Source: Hyphomicrobiales bacterium (GTDB lineage Bacteria > Pseudomonadota > Alphaproteobacteria > Rhizobiales > Rhizobiaceae). Taken from it: a stretch of DNA of 64,000 bases. The stretch spans positions 1 to 64,000 of the forward strand of contig JAJFHV010000014.1 in the NCBI GenBank assembly GCA_021775415.1, read 5' to 3'. The translations under genes and the position numbers were made by a program. Of the stretch, positions 9,919-19,188 are shown in pieces. The number at the start of each line of letters is the position of its first letter. Within the stretch, counting starts at the first letter, position 1. A model generated the notes under the pieces. The model was given only the letters and a program-made list of their open reading frames with translations. It was not told the DNA's origin and searched no databases.

Positions 9919-11277
9919 ATGGCATCAGCCGCTGAACAACTAGCTTCCAATCTGAATTTCTCTTCCTTTTCCAAAGCGGAAGAACTCAAGAAACGTATCT
10001 GGTTCACACTGGGTGCGTTGATTGTTTATCGCTTGGGAACCTACATTCCACTTCCCGGTATCGATCCCGTAGCCTACGGGCAGGCGTTCAGCCAACAAAG
10101 CCAGGGAGTGCTTGGTCTCTTCAACATGTTTGCTGGCGGCGCTGTTGAGCGATTGGCGATTTTTGCACTTGGCATCATGCCGTACATCTCGGCATCGATC
10201 ATCATGCAGTTGATGACTTCGGTGGTTCCAACACTGGAACAACTGAAGAAAGAGGGTGAGCAGGGCCGCAAGGTCATCAACCAGTATACCCGCTATGGTA
10301 CTGTCATTCTGGCAACATTGCAGGCCTACGGCATTGCGGTGGGGCTCGAATCCGGCAACGGCATCGTCACAGATCCGGGCTGGTTTTTCAAATTATCCGC
10401 AGTCATTACACTGGTTGGCGGCACCATGTTCTTGATGTGGTTGGGTGAACAGGTTACCGCTCGCGGTATCGGTAATGGTATCTCACTAATCATCTTCGCA
10501 GGCATTGTCGCAGCACTTCCCGGTGCAATTGCGCAATTGCTCGAGCAAGGGCGTCAGGGCGTTATCTCAACTCCAATGACGTTGCTCGTACTGGTGGTTG
10601 CAATAGCGATTGTGTTCCTGATTGTGTTCGTGGAACGGGCGCAGCGAAGGCTGTTGATCCAGTATCCAAAACGCCAGGTCGGTAACCAGATGTTTCAGGG
10701 GGATTCTTCCCATCTGCCACTCAAACTCAATACCGCAGGCGTGATTCCGGCAATCTTTGCATCATCGCTTTTGCTTTTGCCACTTACTGCCGCAGGATTT
10801 TCAGGTTCTGAAGGTTTGCCCGACTGGCTTGGCTACGTTACCGGCATGCTCGGTAGGGGCCAGCCATTGTATCTGATGTTGTATGCAGCTCTGATTGCGT
10901 TCTTCGCGTTCTTTTATACCGCTATCGTATTTAACCCCAAAGATACTGCGGACAATTTGAAAAGCCACGGTGGTTTCCTGCCGGGTATCCGTCCTGGTGA
11001 GCGCACAGCGGAATACATTGACTACGTTTTGACGCGCATCACGGTTGCCGGCGCAGTCTATTTGGTGTTTGTTTGTATCCTGCCGGAAGTCTTTATGAGT
11101 AATGTCGGGATATCGGCATTCCTTGGTGGCACTTCAATGCTGATCATGGTCAGTGTGACCATGGATACCGTGGCGCAGGTTCAAAGCCATCTGCTTGCGC
11201 ACCAGTATGAAGGCTTGGTGAAGAAGTCCCGCCTGCGTGGTGGTAAAGGGGGTCGGGGAGGCAAAAGACGCAAATGA
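9919..11277 (+). CDS. secY: Protein translocase subunit SecY
   Basis: 452 residues, the channel-forming subunit of the SecYEG translocon in the inner membrane, with ten predicted membrane helices. N-terminal FWFTLGALIVYRLGTYIPLPG-like sequence and the plug-region pattern match SecY. The cytosolic loop between helices 8 and 9 holds NPKDTADNLKSHGGFLPGIRPG. The stop overlaps the adk start (ATGA). Confidence 0.98.
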   Translation: MASAAEQLASNLNFSSFSKAEELKKRIWFTLGALIVYRLGTYIPLPGIDPVAYGQAFSQQSQGVLGLFNMFAGGAVERLAIFALGIMPYISASIIMQLMTSVVPTLEQLKKEGEQGRKVINQYTRYGTVILATLQAYGIAVGLESGNGIVTDPGWFFKLSAVITLVGGTMFLMWLGEQVTARGIGNGISLIIFAGIVAALPGAIAQLLEQGRQGVISTPMTLLVLVVAIAIVFLIVFVERAQRRLLIQYPKRQVGNQMFQGDSSHLPLKLNTAGVIPAIFASSLLLLPLTAAGFSGSEGLPDWLGYVTGMLGRGQPLYLMLYAALIAFFAFFYTAIVFNPKDTADNLKSHGGFLPGIRPGERTAEYIDYVLTRITVAGAVYLVFVCILPEVFMSNVGISAFLGGTSMLIMVSVTMDTVAQVQSHLLAHQYEGLVKKSRLRGGKGGRGGKRRK

Positions 11278-11924
11278 GACTGATACTGTTAGGCCCACCG
11301 GGTGCCGGTAAAGGCACCCAGGCAAAATACATCGTTGATAAACATGCCATCCCCCAACTGTCCACCGGAGACATGTTGCGCGAGGCAGTCGCTGCCAAGT
11401 CCAAGATTGGTCTGAGGGCCAAAAAAATAATTGATGCAGGCAAATTGGTTTCTGACGACATCGTTATTGGTATTGTTTCTGAGCGTATTGATCAGGAAGA
11501 TTGTGCAAAGGGCTTCATCCTTGATGGTTTTCCCCGCACCTTGCAGCAGGCCGATGCGCTGGGTGACATGTTCGAGGAAAAAGGCCTTGAACTTAGCTGC
11601 GTGGTCGAACTGCAAGTTAATGATGACGCGCTGGTTGAGCGTGTTGCGGGCAGGTTTACATGCGGAAATTGTGGTGAGGGGTATCACGACAAATTCAAAC
11701 CACCTGCAAAACCAACAAAGTGTGATCGTTGCGGTAAAGAAGAGTTTACACGTCGCGCGGACGACAATGAAGAGACCATGCGCACCCGCCTTCGGGCCTA
11801 TTACAAGGAGACAGCCCCGTTGGTTGGATATTATTATGCCAAGGGCTTGCTCAAAGGTGTCGACGGGATGGGAAGTATCCCAAAAATTGCGTCTGAAATC
11901 GACGAGGTCTTGAATAGTTTGTAA
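11274..11924 (+). CDS. adk: Adenylate kinase, zinc-lid form
   Basis: 216 residues. The enzyme interconverts ATP + AMP and 2 ADP. The P-loop GPPGAGKGTQ is at residues 7-16 and DGFPRTLQQ near residue 84. The LID domain contains CGNCGEGYH and KCDRCGKE (residues about 130-154), four cysteines typical of the zinc-binding long form. It overlaps secY by four bases, the common alphaproteobacterial spc-operon arrangement. Confidence 0.98.
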   Translation: MRLILLGPPGAGKGTQAKYIVDKHAIPQLSTGDMLREAVAAKSKIGLRAKKIIDAGKLVSDDIVIGIVSERIDQEDCAKGFILDGFPRTLQQADALGDMFEEKGLELSCVVELQVNDDALVERVAGRFTCGNCGEGYHDKFKPPAKPTKCDRCGKEEFTRRADDNEETMRTRLRAYYKETAPLVGYYYAKGLLKGVDGMGSIPKIASEIDEVLNSL

Positions 11925-11961
11925 CTTGGGTGAAATGCCCAGTATTTCGGCGATTTGGTGC

Positions 11962-12124
11962 TTGACGGGCAGGTCATTGGTCGGTAAACGATAGCCACTT
12001 CGCGACATTGTGCGATCGATTCCGGATTTCAGGAGAAATCCCGGCCTCGGTCGCTTGATTTTGTGAGTTTCCGCAAGGGCCGGTCTCCACCGGACGCGGA
12101 TCAAGAAACCGCCGGATATCCGGC
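11962..12124 (+). promoter_or_regulatory. Possible promoter and three-hairpin leader of the rpsM-rpsK-rpoA-rplQ operon
   Basis: The 218-base adk-rpsM gap holds TTGACG (11962-11967), a 17-base spacer and TAAACG (11985-11990), a plausible sigma-70-type promoter. Downstream are three small hairpins: 12022-12044 (GATTTC/GAAATC core), 12080-12093 (CCGGT/ACCGG) and the 14-base palindrome GCCGGATATCCGGC at 12111-12124. The last is just upstream of the rpsM ribosome-binding site. A translational control role is inferred only. Confidence 0.4.
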
Positions 12125-12142
12125 TGACATGGAGAAGCGAGA

Positions 12143-12511
12143 ATGGCCCGTATAGCTGGCGTCAATATTCCAACCAATAAACGCGTAGTGATTGCGCTCC
12201 AATACATTCATGGTATTGGGCCGAAGGTTGCAAGTGAGATCATTACCAAGACCAACATCGACAACGCTCGCCGCGTCAATGAATTGACCGACAGTGAGGT
12301 GATGCAAATTCGTGAAGTGATCGATGCTGATTGTGTAGTAGAAGGCGACCTTCGCCGCGAAACTTCAATGAACATCAAGCGCCTTATGGATCTTGGTTGC
12401 TACCGTGGCCTTCGCCACCGTCGCGGCCTTCCGGTCCGTGGACAGCGTACGAGCACTAACGCCCGTACTCGCAAGGGTCCAGCCAGGGCGATTGCTGGCA
12501 AGAAAAAGTAA
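12143..12511 (+). CDS. rpsM: 30S ribosomal protein S13
   Basis: 122 residues. S13 is a head protein that bridges to L5 and contacts P-site tRNA. It begins [15 protein letters not shown] and ends with the basic [14 protein letters not shown] tail. Start ATG follows GGAGAAGCGAGA. It is the first gene of the alpha-operon block. Confidence 0.98.
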   Translation: MARIAGVNIPTNKRVVIALQYIHGIGPKVASEIITKTNIDNARRVNELTDSEVMQIREVIDADCVVEGDLRRETSMNIKRLMDLGCYRGLRHRRGLPVRGQRTSTNARTRKGPARAIAGKKK

Positions 12512-12601
12512 TTTGGCAAGTAGCGGTTTTGAAGTCGCTATCTGCTTGTAGGTGGAGCCGCTGGTGCTACGGCGGTGTTGAGATCAAGGAAAGGTTTAAA
12601 T

Positions 12602-12991
12602 ATGGCAAAAGATGCCACACGTGTTCGCCGTAAAGAACGCAAGAATATCACTTCGGGCATGGCCCATGTGAATTCAACATTCAACAATACAATGATCACC
12701 ATTACAGATGCGCAGGGAAACACAATTTCCTGGTCGTCTGCTGGTGCACAAGGGTTTAAAGGGTCGCGCAAGTCTACTCCGTATGCGGCTCAGATGGCAG
12801 CAGAAGACGCTGCCAAAAAAGCTCAGGAACATGGCATGCAATCTCTTGAGGTTGAAGTGCGTGGTCCAGGTTCTGGTCGTGAGTCCGCACTTCGTGCGCT
12901 TCAGGCCTCGGGCTTTACCATTACTTCGATCCGTGACGTTACCTCCATTCCACACAATGGATGCCGCGCACGTAAACGACGCCGCGTTTGA
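12602..12991 (+). CDS. rpsK: 30S ribosomal protein S11
   Basis: 129 residues from ATG 12602, chosen because AAGGAAAGGTTTAAAT precedes it and the protein then begins [15 protein letters not shown]. An upstream in-frame TTG at 12575 lacks support. S11 lies in the platform near the mRNA exit. The motif [15 protein letters not shown] and the C-terminal [13 protein letters not shown] are intact. Confidence 0.97.
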   Translation: MAKDATRVRRKERKNITSGMAHVNSTFNNTMITITDAQGNTISWSSAGAQGFKGSRKSTPYAAQMAAEDAAKKAQEHGMQSLEVEVRGPGSGRESALRALQASGFTITSIRDVTSIPHNGCRARKRRRV

Positions 12992-12994
12992 GTT

Positions 12995-13034
12995 AAAACC
13001 CCCTGCAACAAATCCGCATTGCAGGAAGGGTTTT
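12995..13034 (+). other. Stem-loop between rpsK and rpoA
   Basis: AAAACCC with CCTGCAA (12995-13008) pairs with TTGCAGG and GGGTTTT (13019-13034), with a small internal bulge. There is no long T tract, so it is read as an intercistronic processing or stability element. Confidence 0.45.
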
Positions 13035-13084
13035 GGGAACTTGCCACGAAGGGATGGTGGCAGAAACCAAAAGGAATTTAGTTC

Positions 13085-14095
13085 ATGATTCAGAAAAATT
13101 GGCACGAACTCATCAAACCAACCAAGTTGGATGTAGTTTCAAGTTCACCTACCAAATCCGTAATTGTTGCCGAACCACTTGAGCGTGGCTTCGGGTTGAC
13201 GCTTGGCAACTCCTTGCGTCGAGTCCTGTTGTCGTCGCTGCAGGGTGCTGCTGTAACCGCCGTTCAGATCGACGGTGTGTTGCACGAATTCTCGTCGATT
13301 TCCGGCGTACGTGAGGATGTGACTGATATCGTTCTCAACATCAAGGAAATTGCCCTTCGCATGGAAGGCGAGGGACCCAAGCGCATGGTAATCCGCAAGG
13401 AAGGCCCCGCAGTGGTAACCGCTGGCGATATCCAGACCGTAGGTGATGTGGAAATCCTCAATCCTGAGCATGCGATTTGTACCCTTGATGAGGGTGCAGA
13501 GATCCGTATGGAGCTGACGGTTGATACCGGTAAGGGCTACGTACCTGCCGACCGCAACCGTGCTGAAGATGCGCCAATCGGACTTGTTCCGGTAGATAGC
13601 CTGTATTCACCGGTTCGCAAAGTGTCCTACAAAATTGATAAAACACGTGAAGGTCAGGTGCTTGATTATGACAAGCTGACTTTGACCGTTGAGACTGATG
13701 GGTCAATTACACCCGATGATGCAGTAGCTTTCGCAGCGCGTATCATGCAGGATCAGCTTTCGATTTTCGTGAACTTTGAAGAGCCCACTAAAGAAGAAGT
13801 CCAGGAAGAAGTTGCTGAATTGGCATTCAACCCGGCGCTGCTTAAAAAGGTCGACGAACTCGAACTTTCTGTGCGTTCAGCAAACTGCCTGAAGAACGAC
13901 AACATCGTTTATATTGGCGATTTGATCCAGAAGACGGAAGCAGAAATGCTGCGTACACCGAACTTTGGACGCAAGTCTCTAAATGAAATTAAGGAAGTGC
14001 TTGCTGGAATGGGTCTCCATCTCGGTATGGAAATTCCTGCCTGGCCGCCGGAAAACATTGAAGACCTGGCCAAGCGTTATGAGGACCAGTACTAG
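13085..14095 (+). CDS. rpoA: DNA-directed RNA polymerase subunit alpha
   Basis: 336 residues. The N-terminal dimerisation domain contains [23 protein letters not shown] (residues about 29-51). The C-terminal domain that binds UP elements and activators shows [20 protein letters not shown] and [14 protein letters not shown] (about 259-305). It lies between rpsK and rplQ as usual. Confidence 0.98.
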   Translation: MIQKNWHELIKPTKLDVVSSSPTKSVIVAEPLERGFGLTLGNSLRRVLLSSLQGAAVTAVQIDGVLHEFSSISGVREDVTDIVLNIKEIALRMEGEGPKRMVIRKEGPAVVTAGDIQTVGDVEILNPEHAICTLDEGAEIRMELTVDTGKGYVPADRNRAEDAPIGLVPVDSLYSPVRKVSYKIDKTREGQVLDYDKLTLTVETDGSITPDDAVAFAARIMQDQLSIFVNFEEPTKEEVQEEVAELAFNPALLKKVDELELSVRSANCLKNDNIVYIGDLIQKTEAEMLRTPNFGRKSLNEIKEVLAGMGLHLGMEIPAWPPENIEDLAKRYEDQY

Positions 14096-14105
14096 GAGCC
14101 CTTTC

Positions 14106-14129
14106 CGTGAAAATGACTTCATTTTCACG
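14106..14129 (+). other. Perfect 10-bp stem-loop between rpoA and rplQ
   Basis: CGTGAAAATG (14106-14115) pairs with CATTTTCACG (14120-14129) around ACTT. Outer CTTTC/GAAAG (14101-14105, 14134-14138) can extend the stem. It lacks a T tract, so it is more likely an mRNA stability or processing signal than a terminator. Confidence 0.5.
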
Positions 14130-14211
14130 ACTGGAAAGTGCGCAAAGAAAAGTTAAACAATCAGGGCAGTCTTAAGAGCCAGGCTGTTCACATAAGAAAA
14201 GGGAGAGCGCC

Positions 14212-14655
14212 ATGCGCCACCGTAAACAAGGCCGGAAGCTAAACCGTACAGCGAGCCATCGTAAGGCGATGTTCGTAAATATGGGAGCTTCCTTGATTGA
14301 ACATGAGCAGATCGTCACGACACTTCCAAAAGCCAAGGAATTGCGTGCGGTTGTCGACAAGCTGATTACACTGGGTAAGCGTGGCGGACTACATTCCCGT
14401 CGCCTTGCAATGGCACGTATCCAGGATGCGGATCAGGTGAAAAAGTTGTTCGATACACTTGCCCCACGTTATGCAGATCGCAACGGCGGATATACGCGGG
14501 TACTGAAGGCCGGTTTCCGTTTTGGTGACAATGCACCCATGGCGGTGATCGAGCTGGTTGACCGGGATGTTGAAGCAAAGGGTGCAAAAGACCGTGCCCG
14601 CCTTGAGGAAATGGAAGCTGAGTCCGGTACAACTGAGACACCAGCCGAAGCCTAA
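14212..14655 (+). CDS. rplQ: 50S ribosomal protein L17
   Basis: 147 residues. It begins [20 protein letters not shown] and has [22 protein letters not shown] near residue 90. The acidic C-terminal tail of about 25 residues extends beyond the E. coli protein. It is the last gene of the ribosomal block. Start ATG follows GGGAGAGCGCC. Confidence 0.98.
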   Translation: MRHRKQGRKLNRTASHRKAMFVNMGASLIEHEQIVTTLPKAKELRAVVDKLITLGKRGGLHSRRLAMARIQDADQVKKLFDTLAPRYADRNGGYTRVLKAGFRFGDNAPMAVIELVDRDVEAKGAKDRARLEEMEAESGTTETPAEA

Positions 14656-14684
14656 GCATCAAGCTTACAGTGACAAGAATTCAG

Positions 14685-14711
14685 ACGCCCGGTTTGCCGG
14701 GCGTTTTTTTT
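14685..14711 (+). terminator. Rho-independent terminator after rplQ
   Basis: ACGCCCGG (14685-14692) pairs perfectly with CCGGGCGT (14697-14704) around TTTG, followed by a run of T to 14711. It closes the alpha-operon block. Confidence 0.93.
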
Positions 14712-14871
14712 GCCGGAAGTATCAAAGATTGCCAGGCCAACGAGCATTGCAGTTACAGGTGCATCACTCTCGAAACGAGAAAATGATAACAATAACAACC
14801 TATGCGTTAATTGTTTTGAAAACTTAATAGCCCAAATTGCAGTCAGCAGGTGAAAATATATTGGAAAATAT

Positions 14872-15945
14872 ATGCTGCTGCACTCTTCACGAAATTTTCT
14901 AAAAGACAAACGTGCCACCATTGCCACGACCTTCGCCGTGTCAATAATCCCGGTTTTGATATGTATGGGCGTTGTTGTGGACTACAGTAACCTGGTTCGC
15001 CATCGCGGCAAGGTCACGCACTCTGCGGATACCGCACTATTGGCGGCTGCAATCTCAATAAAAGAGGAAGGCTTGATAGGCGGAGATGCGGCGGCTGTAG
15101 CAAAGAAACTTGGTTCCATTGAGCAGCGCCTTGATGAAGTGTTTCGCGATTATTTTGCAGCAAACATGAGCGATGATCTCACTCTGGACCTAGGCAAGAT
15201 TGATTTGGCCTATGATCCGAAAACAGGTGAAAGTGAAGTGAAGGTCAGCTTCTCTTACAAGCCGTATTTTGTTGGTGTGTTGGGCCTGGAGACGTTGGAT
15301 GTAACAGTTGGTTCCGCAGTTGTTGTTGGCCCGGACCAAGGCGGTGCCGTCTCCATATTCCTGGTGTTGGACAAATCCGGCTCCATGAGACAACACAACA
15401 AGATGAGGTCCCTCAAAATCGCAGTTGGTAACATGAGTGCGCAATTGGAATTATCCGACCCAGATCATAAATTTGTAAGAATGGGCGCTGCCGCCTACGA
15501 TTCTACAATGGCAAGCAAACGGGCTCTAATGTGGGGAACCACTCCTGCAAATTACTATGTTCAACGCCTTGGCGCCTATGGGGGAACAGATTCTTCACGA
15601 GCCGTCAGCACGGCCCGAAGCCAGCTAAGAAACAGGCGCGAAAAGCGCCTCCACAAGGAAAAAAATGGTCAGGAGCCCGAAAAGTTCATGATCTTCATGA
15701 CTGATGGAACAAACAATACATCGCGCTCTGACACCAAGACCATGCGTAGCTGTGATTGGGCAAAGGCAGATGAAATCGAAATCTTTTCAGTTGCTTTCAA
15801 AGCGCCAGCCCGGGGGCAGCGTCTTTTGCGGTATTGTGCCAGTAGCGAAAATCACTACTTCAATGCAGATAATTCCGCGGAACTCCTGAAGGCATTTCAA
15901 CAGATTGGCGCGTCGGTGTCCGCCAAGGTCGCTATCTCGCAATAG
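14872..15945 (+). CDS. TadG-like pilus-assembly protein with von Willebrand A domain
   Basis: 357 residues. The basic N-terminus (RNFLKDKRATIATTFAVS) leads into one membrane helix (about 18-42), the pattern of TadE/TadG-family N-termini. The rest is extracytoplasmic and carries a vWA domain. Its MIDAS motif is DKSGSM at about residues 167-172, with FMTDGTNNT near 280. Such proteins are linked to Flp/Tad pili or envelope adhesion, but no other tad gene is present, so the role is unassigned. Start ATG follows TTGGAAAATAT. Confidence 0.8.
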   Translation: MLLHSSRNFLKDKRATIATTFAVSIIPVLICMGVVVDYSNLVRHRGKVTHSADTALLAAAISIKEEGLIGGDAAAVAKKLGSIEQRLDEVFRDYFAANMSDDLTLDLGKIDLAYDPKTGESEVKVSFSYKPYFVGVLGLETLDVTVGSAVVVGPDQGGAVSIFLVLDKSGSMRQHNKMRSLKIAVGNMSAQLELSDPDHKFVRMGAAAYDSTMASKRALMWGTTPANYYVQRLGAYGGTDSSRAVSTARSQLRNRREKRLHKEKNGQEPEKFMIFMTDGTNNTSRSDTKTMRSCDWAKADEIEIFSVAFKAPARGQRLLRYCASSENHYFNADNSAELLKAFQQIGASVSAKVAISQ

Positions 15946-15952
15946 GTTGGCG

Positions 15953-17101
15953 TTACGGGGTAATGGCCAGCTTGACGTCGCCATACCCGTTAAAGCGGGT
16001 AGCTGTTGCGGTGCTGTAAGCACCCATCCCACCGAATGTCACCTGCTCGCCGTCATGGATGTCTGCTGGAAGGGCAAGCACCCGTGGCAATACATCGACC
16101 GGATCGCAGGTTGGGCCAAACACTTTCCAGTTGCGAAGTTCAGTATTGCGCCAATCCGGATTGCGACCCTGCATATCATGAACTGGAAAGAGCGCTGGAA
16201 ATTGGCTCGCCTCCATCAGGCCGCCGTAGATGCCGTCATTGAGAAATAATTCTGACCTGTCGCGACGCACCGCCTTTACCTGGGTGTGAAGCGTCGCAGC
16301 AGGGGCAACAATTGCGCGCCCGGGCTCACACTCAAGCTTGGGTGGATTGCCATTGAAGGCATTATCAGCAGTGCTCCTGATTACCTCGAAGAAGCGCTCC
16401 AGTGCTGGATCATTGTCGCCAGCATAAATTGAGGGAAATCCGCCGCCCACGTTGAGAAATTCGATTTTACACTCGGCCATCTCGGAAAGTCTGGCAGCGT
16501 GCTTGATATGGGTTTCGTAGGGGAGTGGGTTGAGCGTTTGAGAGCCGGGGTGAAACGTCAGACCGGTGCGATAGCCAAGCGCTTTTGCTTTCCTGAGTAG
16601 ATCAATGCATACCGTATCTGTTGCGCCAAACTTGGTGCTGAAGTCCTGAACCGCATCGACATGTGGTTCAATGGCGAAGCGCACTGCAATTTCAACATAT
16701 CCGCGGTTGGACACCATCGTATCCAGCTTTGCAAGTTCGTCCATATGGTCAACGGCGAAACGTTTGCATCTGAACTCATTAATGGCGCCTGAAACCTCAT
16801 GAAGGGACCGTACAGGATTGTGATAATGAAGTATCGCACATGGTGCGGCGGCGCGGACCGTAGCCATTTCCACAAGGGAGGCCACGTCAAAGCAGCGAAT
16901 GCCGGCTGCATGGAGTATTTCAATTACCCTCTTGTCGCTGTTGGCTTTCACAGCATAAGACACTTTGCCCGGAAAATTGTCGATGAAGCGCCTTGCCTGG
17001 CTCATCAACTGGCCTTCTGAGAGGTGAAGCACCGGACCATTGTCTGCCGCGCCGCCGAAGGATATGGGATCGTGCCAGTTCTGTTGCTGAATTAACCCCA
17101 T
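15953..17101 (-). CDS. Ornithine/diaminopimelate-decarboxylase-family PLP enzyme (ODC-like)
   Basis: 382 residues, fold-type III (alanine-racemase-like) PLP decarboxylase. YAVKANSD (about 49-56) holds the PLP lysine, NVGGGFPS (about 217-224) the phosphate-binding glycines and CEPGR (about 258) the PLP arginine. GPTCDPVD (about 329-336) matches the catalytic cysteine motif of eukaryotic-type ornithine decarboxylases, and GAYSTATATRFNG closes the active site. It probably makes putrescine or cadaverine; the preferred amino acid cannot be told. It is divergent from the Lrp-type gene at 17233 and convergent with the TadG-like gene. Confidence 0.88.
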   Translation of the reverse strand: MGLIQQQNWHDPISFGGAADNGPVLHLSEGQLMSQARRFIDNFPGKVSYAVKANSDKRVIEILHAAGIRCFDVASLVEMATVRAAAPCAILHYHNPVRSLHEVSGAINEFRCKRFAVDHMDELAKLDTMVSNRGYVEIAVRFAIEPHVDAVQDFSTKFGATDTVCIDLLRKAKALGYRTGLTFHPGSQTLNPLPYETHIKHAARLSEMAECKIEFLNVGGGFPSIYAGDNDPALERFFEVIRSTADNAFNGNPPKLECEPGRAIVAPAATLHTQVKAVRRDRSELFLNDGIYGGLMEASQFPALFPVHDMQGRNPDWRNTELRNWKVFGPTCDPVDVLPRVLALPADIHDGEQVTFGGMGAYSTATATRFNGYGDVKLAITP

Positions 17102-17133
17102 TCTACCCTCTATCTTGATATGTGCTCGACAAG

Positions 17134-17164
17134 GTTAGTTTTACCGCTGGCGATCCGAACTAAC
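17134..17164. promoter_or_regulatory. Inverted repeat in the ODC-like / Lrp intergenic region
   Basis: GTTAGTT (17134-17140) and AACTAAC (17158-17164) are exact inverted repeats separated by 17 bases, in the 131-base divergent promoter region. A second repetitive stretch, TTGACGG...TTGAAATGACGG, lies at about 17183-17211. Binding by the adjacent Lrp-family regulator is an inference. Confidence 0.35.
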
Positions 17165-17232
17165 AGGGGAGAAATGTTGTAATTTGACGGAATTTCGTTG
17201 AAATGACGGGAAAAAAATCATAAAAGCGGAAA

Positions 17233-17661
17233 ATGATCGATCCGAGAGATGAAAACCTGATTGGCCTTTTACGGCTGAATGCACGCGAATCACTTGCCTC
17301 GCTTGCCCGCAAACTTAATTTGTCCCGCTCAACGGTTCAGGACCGATTGGCACGGCTTGAAAAGTCCGGCATTATCAAGGGGTACCGGGTGGATTTGTCT
17401 GACGAAGCCGGGAAGCGGCGGATCAGATCATTTGCAACAATCTCTGTAGCGCCACAAAACACGGCCATAATCGCTGCGGAATTGAAGACTTTTGCGGCAA
17501 TTGATGCTGTACATACTGTCAGTGGGAAATTTGATATCCTGGTAGAGATTGGCAGCCAAACGACCGAAGAAATGGACAGGGCGCTGGATCGAATAGGTGA
17601 AATTCCCGGTGTTCTGAAAACCGAATCTTCGATAATACTGTCGACGAAATTTCAGCGTTGA
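17233..17661 (+). CDS. Lrp/AsnC-family transcriptional regulator
   Basis: 142 residues. N-terminal winged HTH at about residues 4-50 (NLIGLLRLNARESLASLARKL, then SRSTVQDRLARLEKSGIIKGY) and C-terminal RAM ligand-binding domain (about 65-140; HTVSGKFDILVEI). The family senses amino acids as dimers or octamers. It is divergent from the decarboxylase gene, which suggests it regulates that enzyme; the ligand is unknown. Confidence 0.92.
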   Translation: MIDPRDENLIGLLRLNARESLASLARKLNLSRSTVQDRLARLEKSGIIKGYRVDLSDEAGKRRIRSFATISVAPQNTAIIAAELKTFAAIDAVHTVSGKFDILVEIGSQTTEEMDRALDRIGEIPGVLKTESSIILSTKFQR

Positions 17662-17671
17662 AAGGTTCCCA

Positions 17672-19177
17672 ATGATTTCTCGTATCGCGGGATGGTTATT
17701 CCTGTTTTCTGTTTTGGTTCTCACGCCGAGCCTGTCGAACGCGGAATCCAAAATTGAGGACATATTCAACAATGCTCTCAAGGATCTTATGAAATCCAGT
17801 GACGAGAGTGAGGGTAACACTGAACAGATTCGTATTCCTGCCAGTCGGGCTGAAATCCAGCTTTCGTTCGCGCCACTGGTGAAAAAGGTTTCGTCATCTG
17901 TCGTGAACGTCTATGCGGCACGCAAGGCGGTGCAACAATCTCCGTTTGCCGGCGATCCGTTTTTCGAGCGGTTTTTTGGCAAGCGCGGTTTTGGCAGACC
18001 TCAGGCGCGCAATCAATCCTCTCTTGGGTCCGGAGTAATAGTTTCAGCCAAGGGAATGGTGATTACCAACTACCATGTCATTAAAGGCGCCAGTGAAGTT
18101 AAAATCGCGCTTGTGGACGGTCGCGAATTTGAATGCGAGATTATTCTGAAAGACGAGCAATCAGATCTGGCTGTTTTGCGCGTCAAGGACGATGAAGTTT
18201 TTGAAGCAATTGAACTGGGTAATTCTGAAGATGCACAGGTAGGAGATTTGGTTCTTGCGATTGGCAACCCCTTCGGTGTTGGCCAAACGGTCACAAGCGG
18301 CATAATTTCAGCGGTTGCCAGAACCCGGAGGGGGATTACTGATTTCGGGTTTTTCCTGCAAACCGATGCCGCCATCAATCCGGGAAATTCCGGTGGCGCA
18401 TTAATAGACATGCAAGGCCGTCTGATTGGTATTCCAACAGCCATCTATTCGCGCTCGGGTGGTTCAAATGGCATCGGTTTTGCGATTCCCTCAAACATGG
18501 TGCAGGTCGTCGTGAGCTCGGCGGAAACCGGTGATAGTGTCACCAGGCCATGGATCGGTGCAGGACTACAGGAGGTTACCTCCGAGATCGCTGCCAGCCT
18601 GGGTATGGCCCGTCCTCGTGGCGCACTGGTAACAAGCGCTGAACCGGGTGGTCCGGCATATGAGGCAGGTCTTCGTCCCGGGGATGTGATACTGGCAATT
18701 AATGGCAACAGAATAGAACATGTGGATGCACTGGGTTATCGCCTCGCGACCGTTGGCATTGGTAACATCGCAAAATTGCGCATTTTGAGCCGTGGTGAAC
18801 GCAAGGAAGTCTCCCTAAGCCTGATGGCCGCGCCTGAGACCGTGCCTCGCGAAGAAACCCAAATGCCAAGAGATTCAGCCCTTGGTGGCGCAAAGGTTGC
18901 AAATCTTTCGCCAGCAGTGGCTATTGAGATGAAACTGCCAACCCACAAATCCGGTGTTGTGGTGACAGGCGTTCAGCGTCCATCCTATGCGGCGGCAAAC
19001 GGCATGCGACCGGGCGACATAATTCTGGAAGTAAATGGCCAACCAGTCAAATCCGTTGGCGGGCTCATTGATGTTATGGGAACCTCGGGTGATCGTTGGC
19101 TTTTCATCGTTGAACGGGCAGGGCGTGAATTTGTGTTTGATCGCAATGGCGGATTTTTCCGCCAATATGTCAGGTAG
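17672..19177 (+). CDS. degQ: Do-type (DegP/DegQ) periplasmic serine endoprotease
   Basis: 501 residues. Signal peptide at about 1-24 (hydrophobic LFLFSVLVLTPSLSNA, cleavage near NAES). Trypsin-like domain with His in TNYHVIKG (about 130), Asp in QSDLAVLRV (about 163) and Ser in NPGNSGGALID (about 241). Two PDZ domains follow, around 290-375 and 405-495. It degrades or refolds misfolded envelope proteins. It starts 11 bases after the Lrp-type gene and ends 12 before rarA. The DegP/DegQ distinction cannot be made by eye. Confidence 0.92.
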   Translation: MISRIAGWLFLFSVLVLTPSLSNAESKIEDIFNNALKDLMKSSDESEGNTEQIRIPASRAEIQLSFAPLVKKVSSSVVNVYAARKAVQQSPFAGDPFFERFFGKRGFGRPQARNQSSLGSGVIVSAKGMVITNYHVIKGASEVKIALVDGREFECEIILKDEQSDLAVLRVKDDEVFEAIELGNSEDAQVGDLVLAIGNPFGVGQTVTSGIISAVARTRRGITDFGFFLQTDAAINPGNSGGALIDMQGRLIGIPTAIYSRSGGSNGIGFAIPSNMVQVVVSSAETGDSVTRPWIGAGLQEVTSEIAASLGMARPRGALVTSAEPGGPAYEAGLRPGDVILAINGNRIEHVDALGYRLATVGIGNIAKLRILSRGERKEVSLSLMAAPETVPREETQMPRDSALGGAKVANLSPAVAIEMKLPTHKSGVVVTGVQRPSYAAANGMRPGDIILEVNGQPVKSVGGLIDVMGTSGDRWLFIVERAGREFVFDRNGGFFRQYVR

Positions 19178-19188
19178 AGGCTGTTGGT

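Noticed and set aside
11289-12104. 271-codon minus-strand open frame across adk
   Set aside because: Shadow of adk and its downstream gap; low-complexity translation with no domain.
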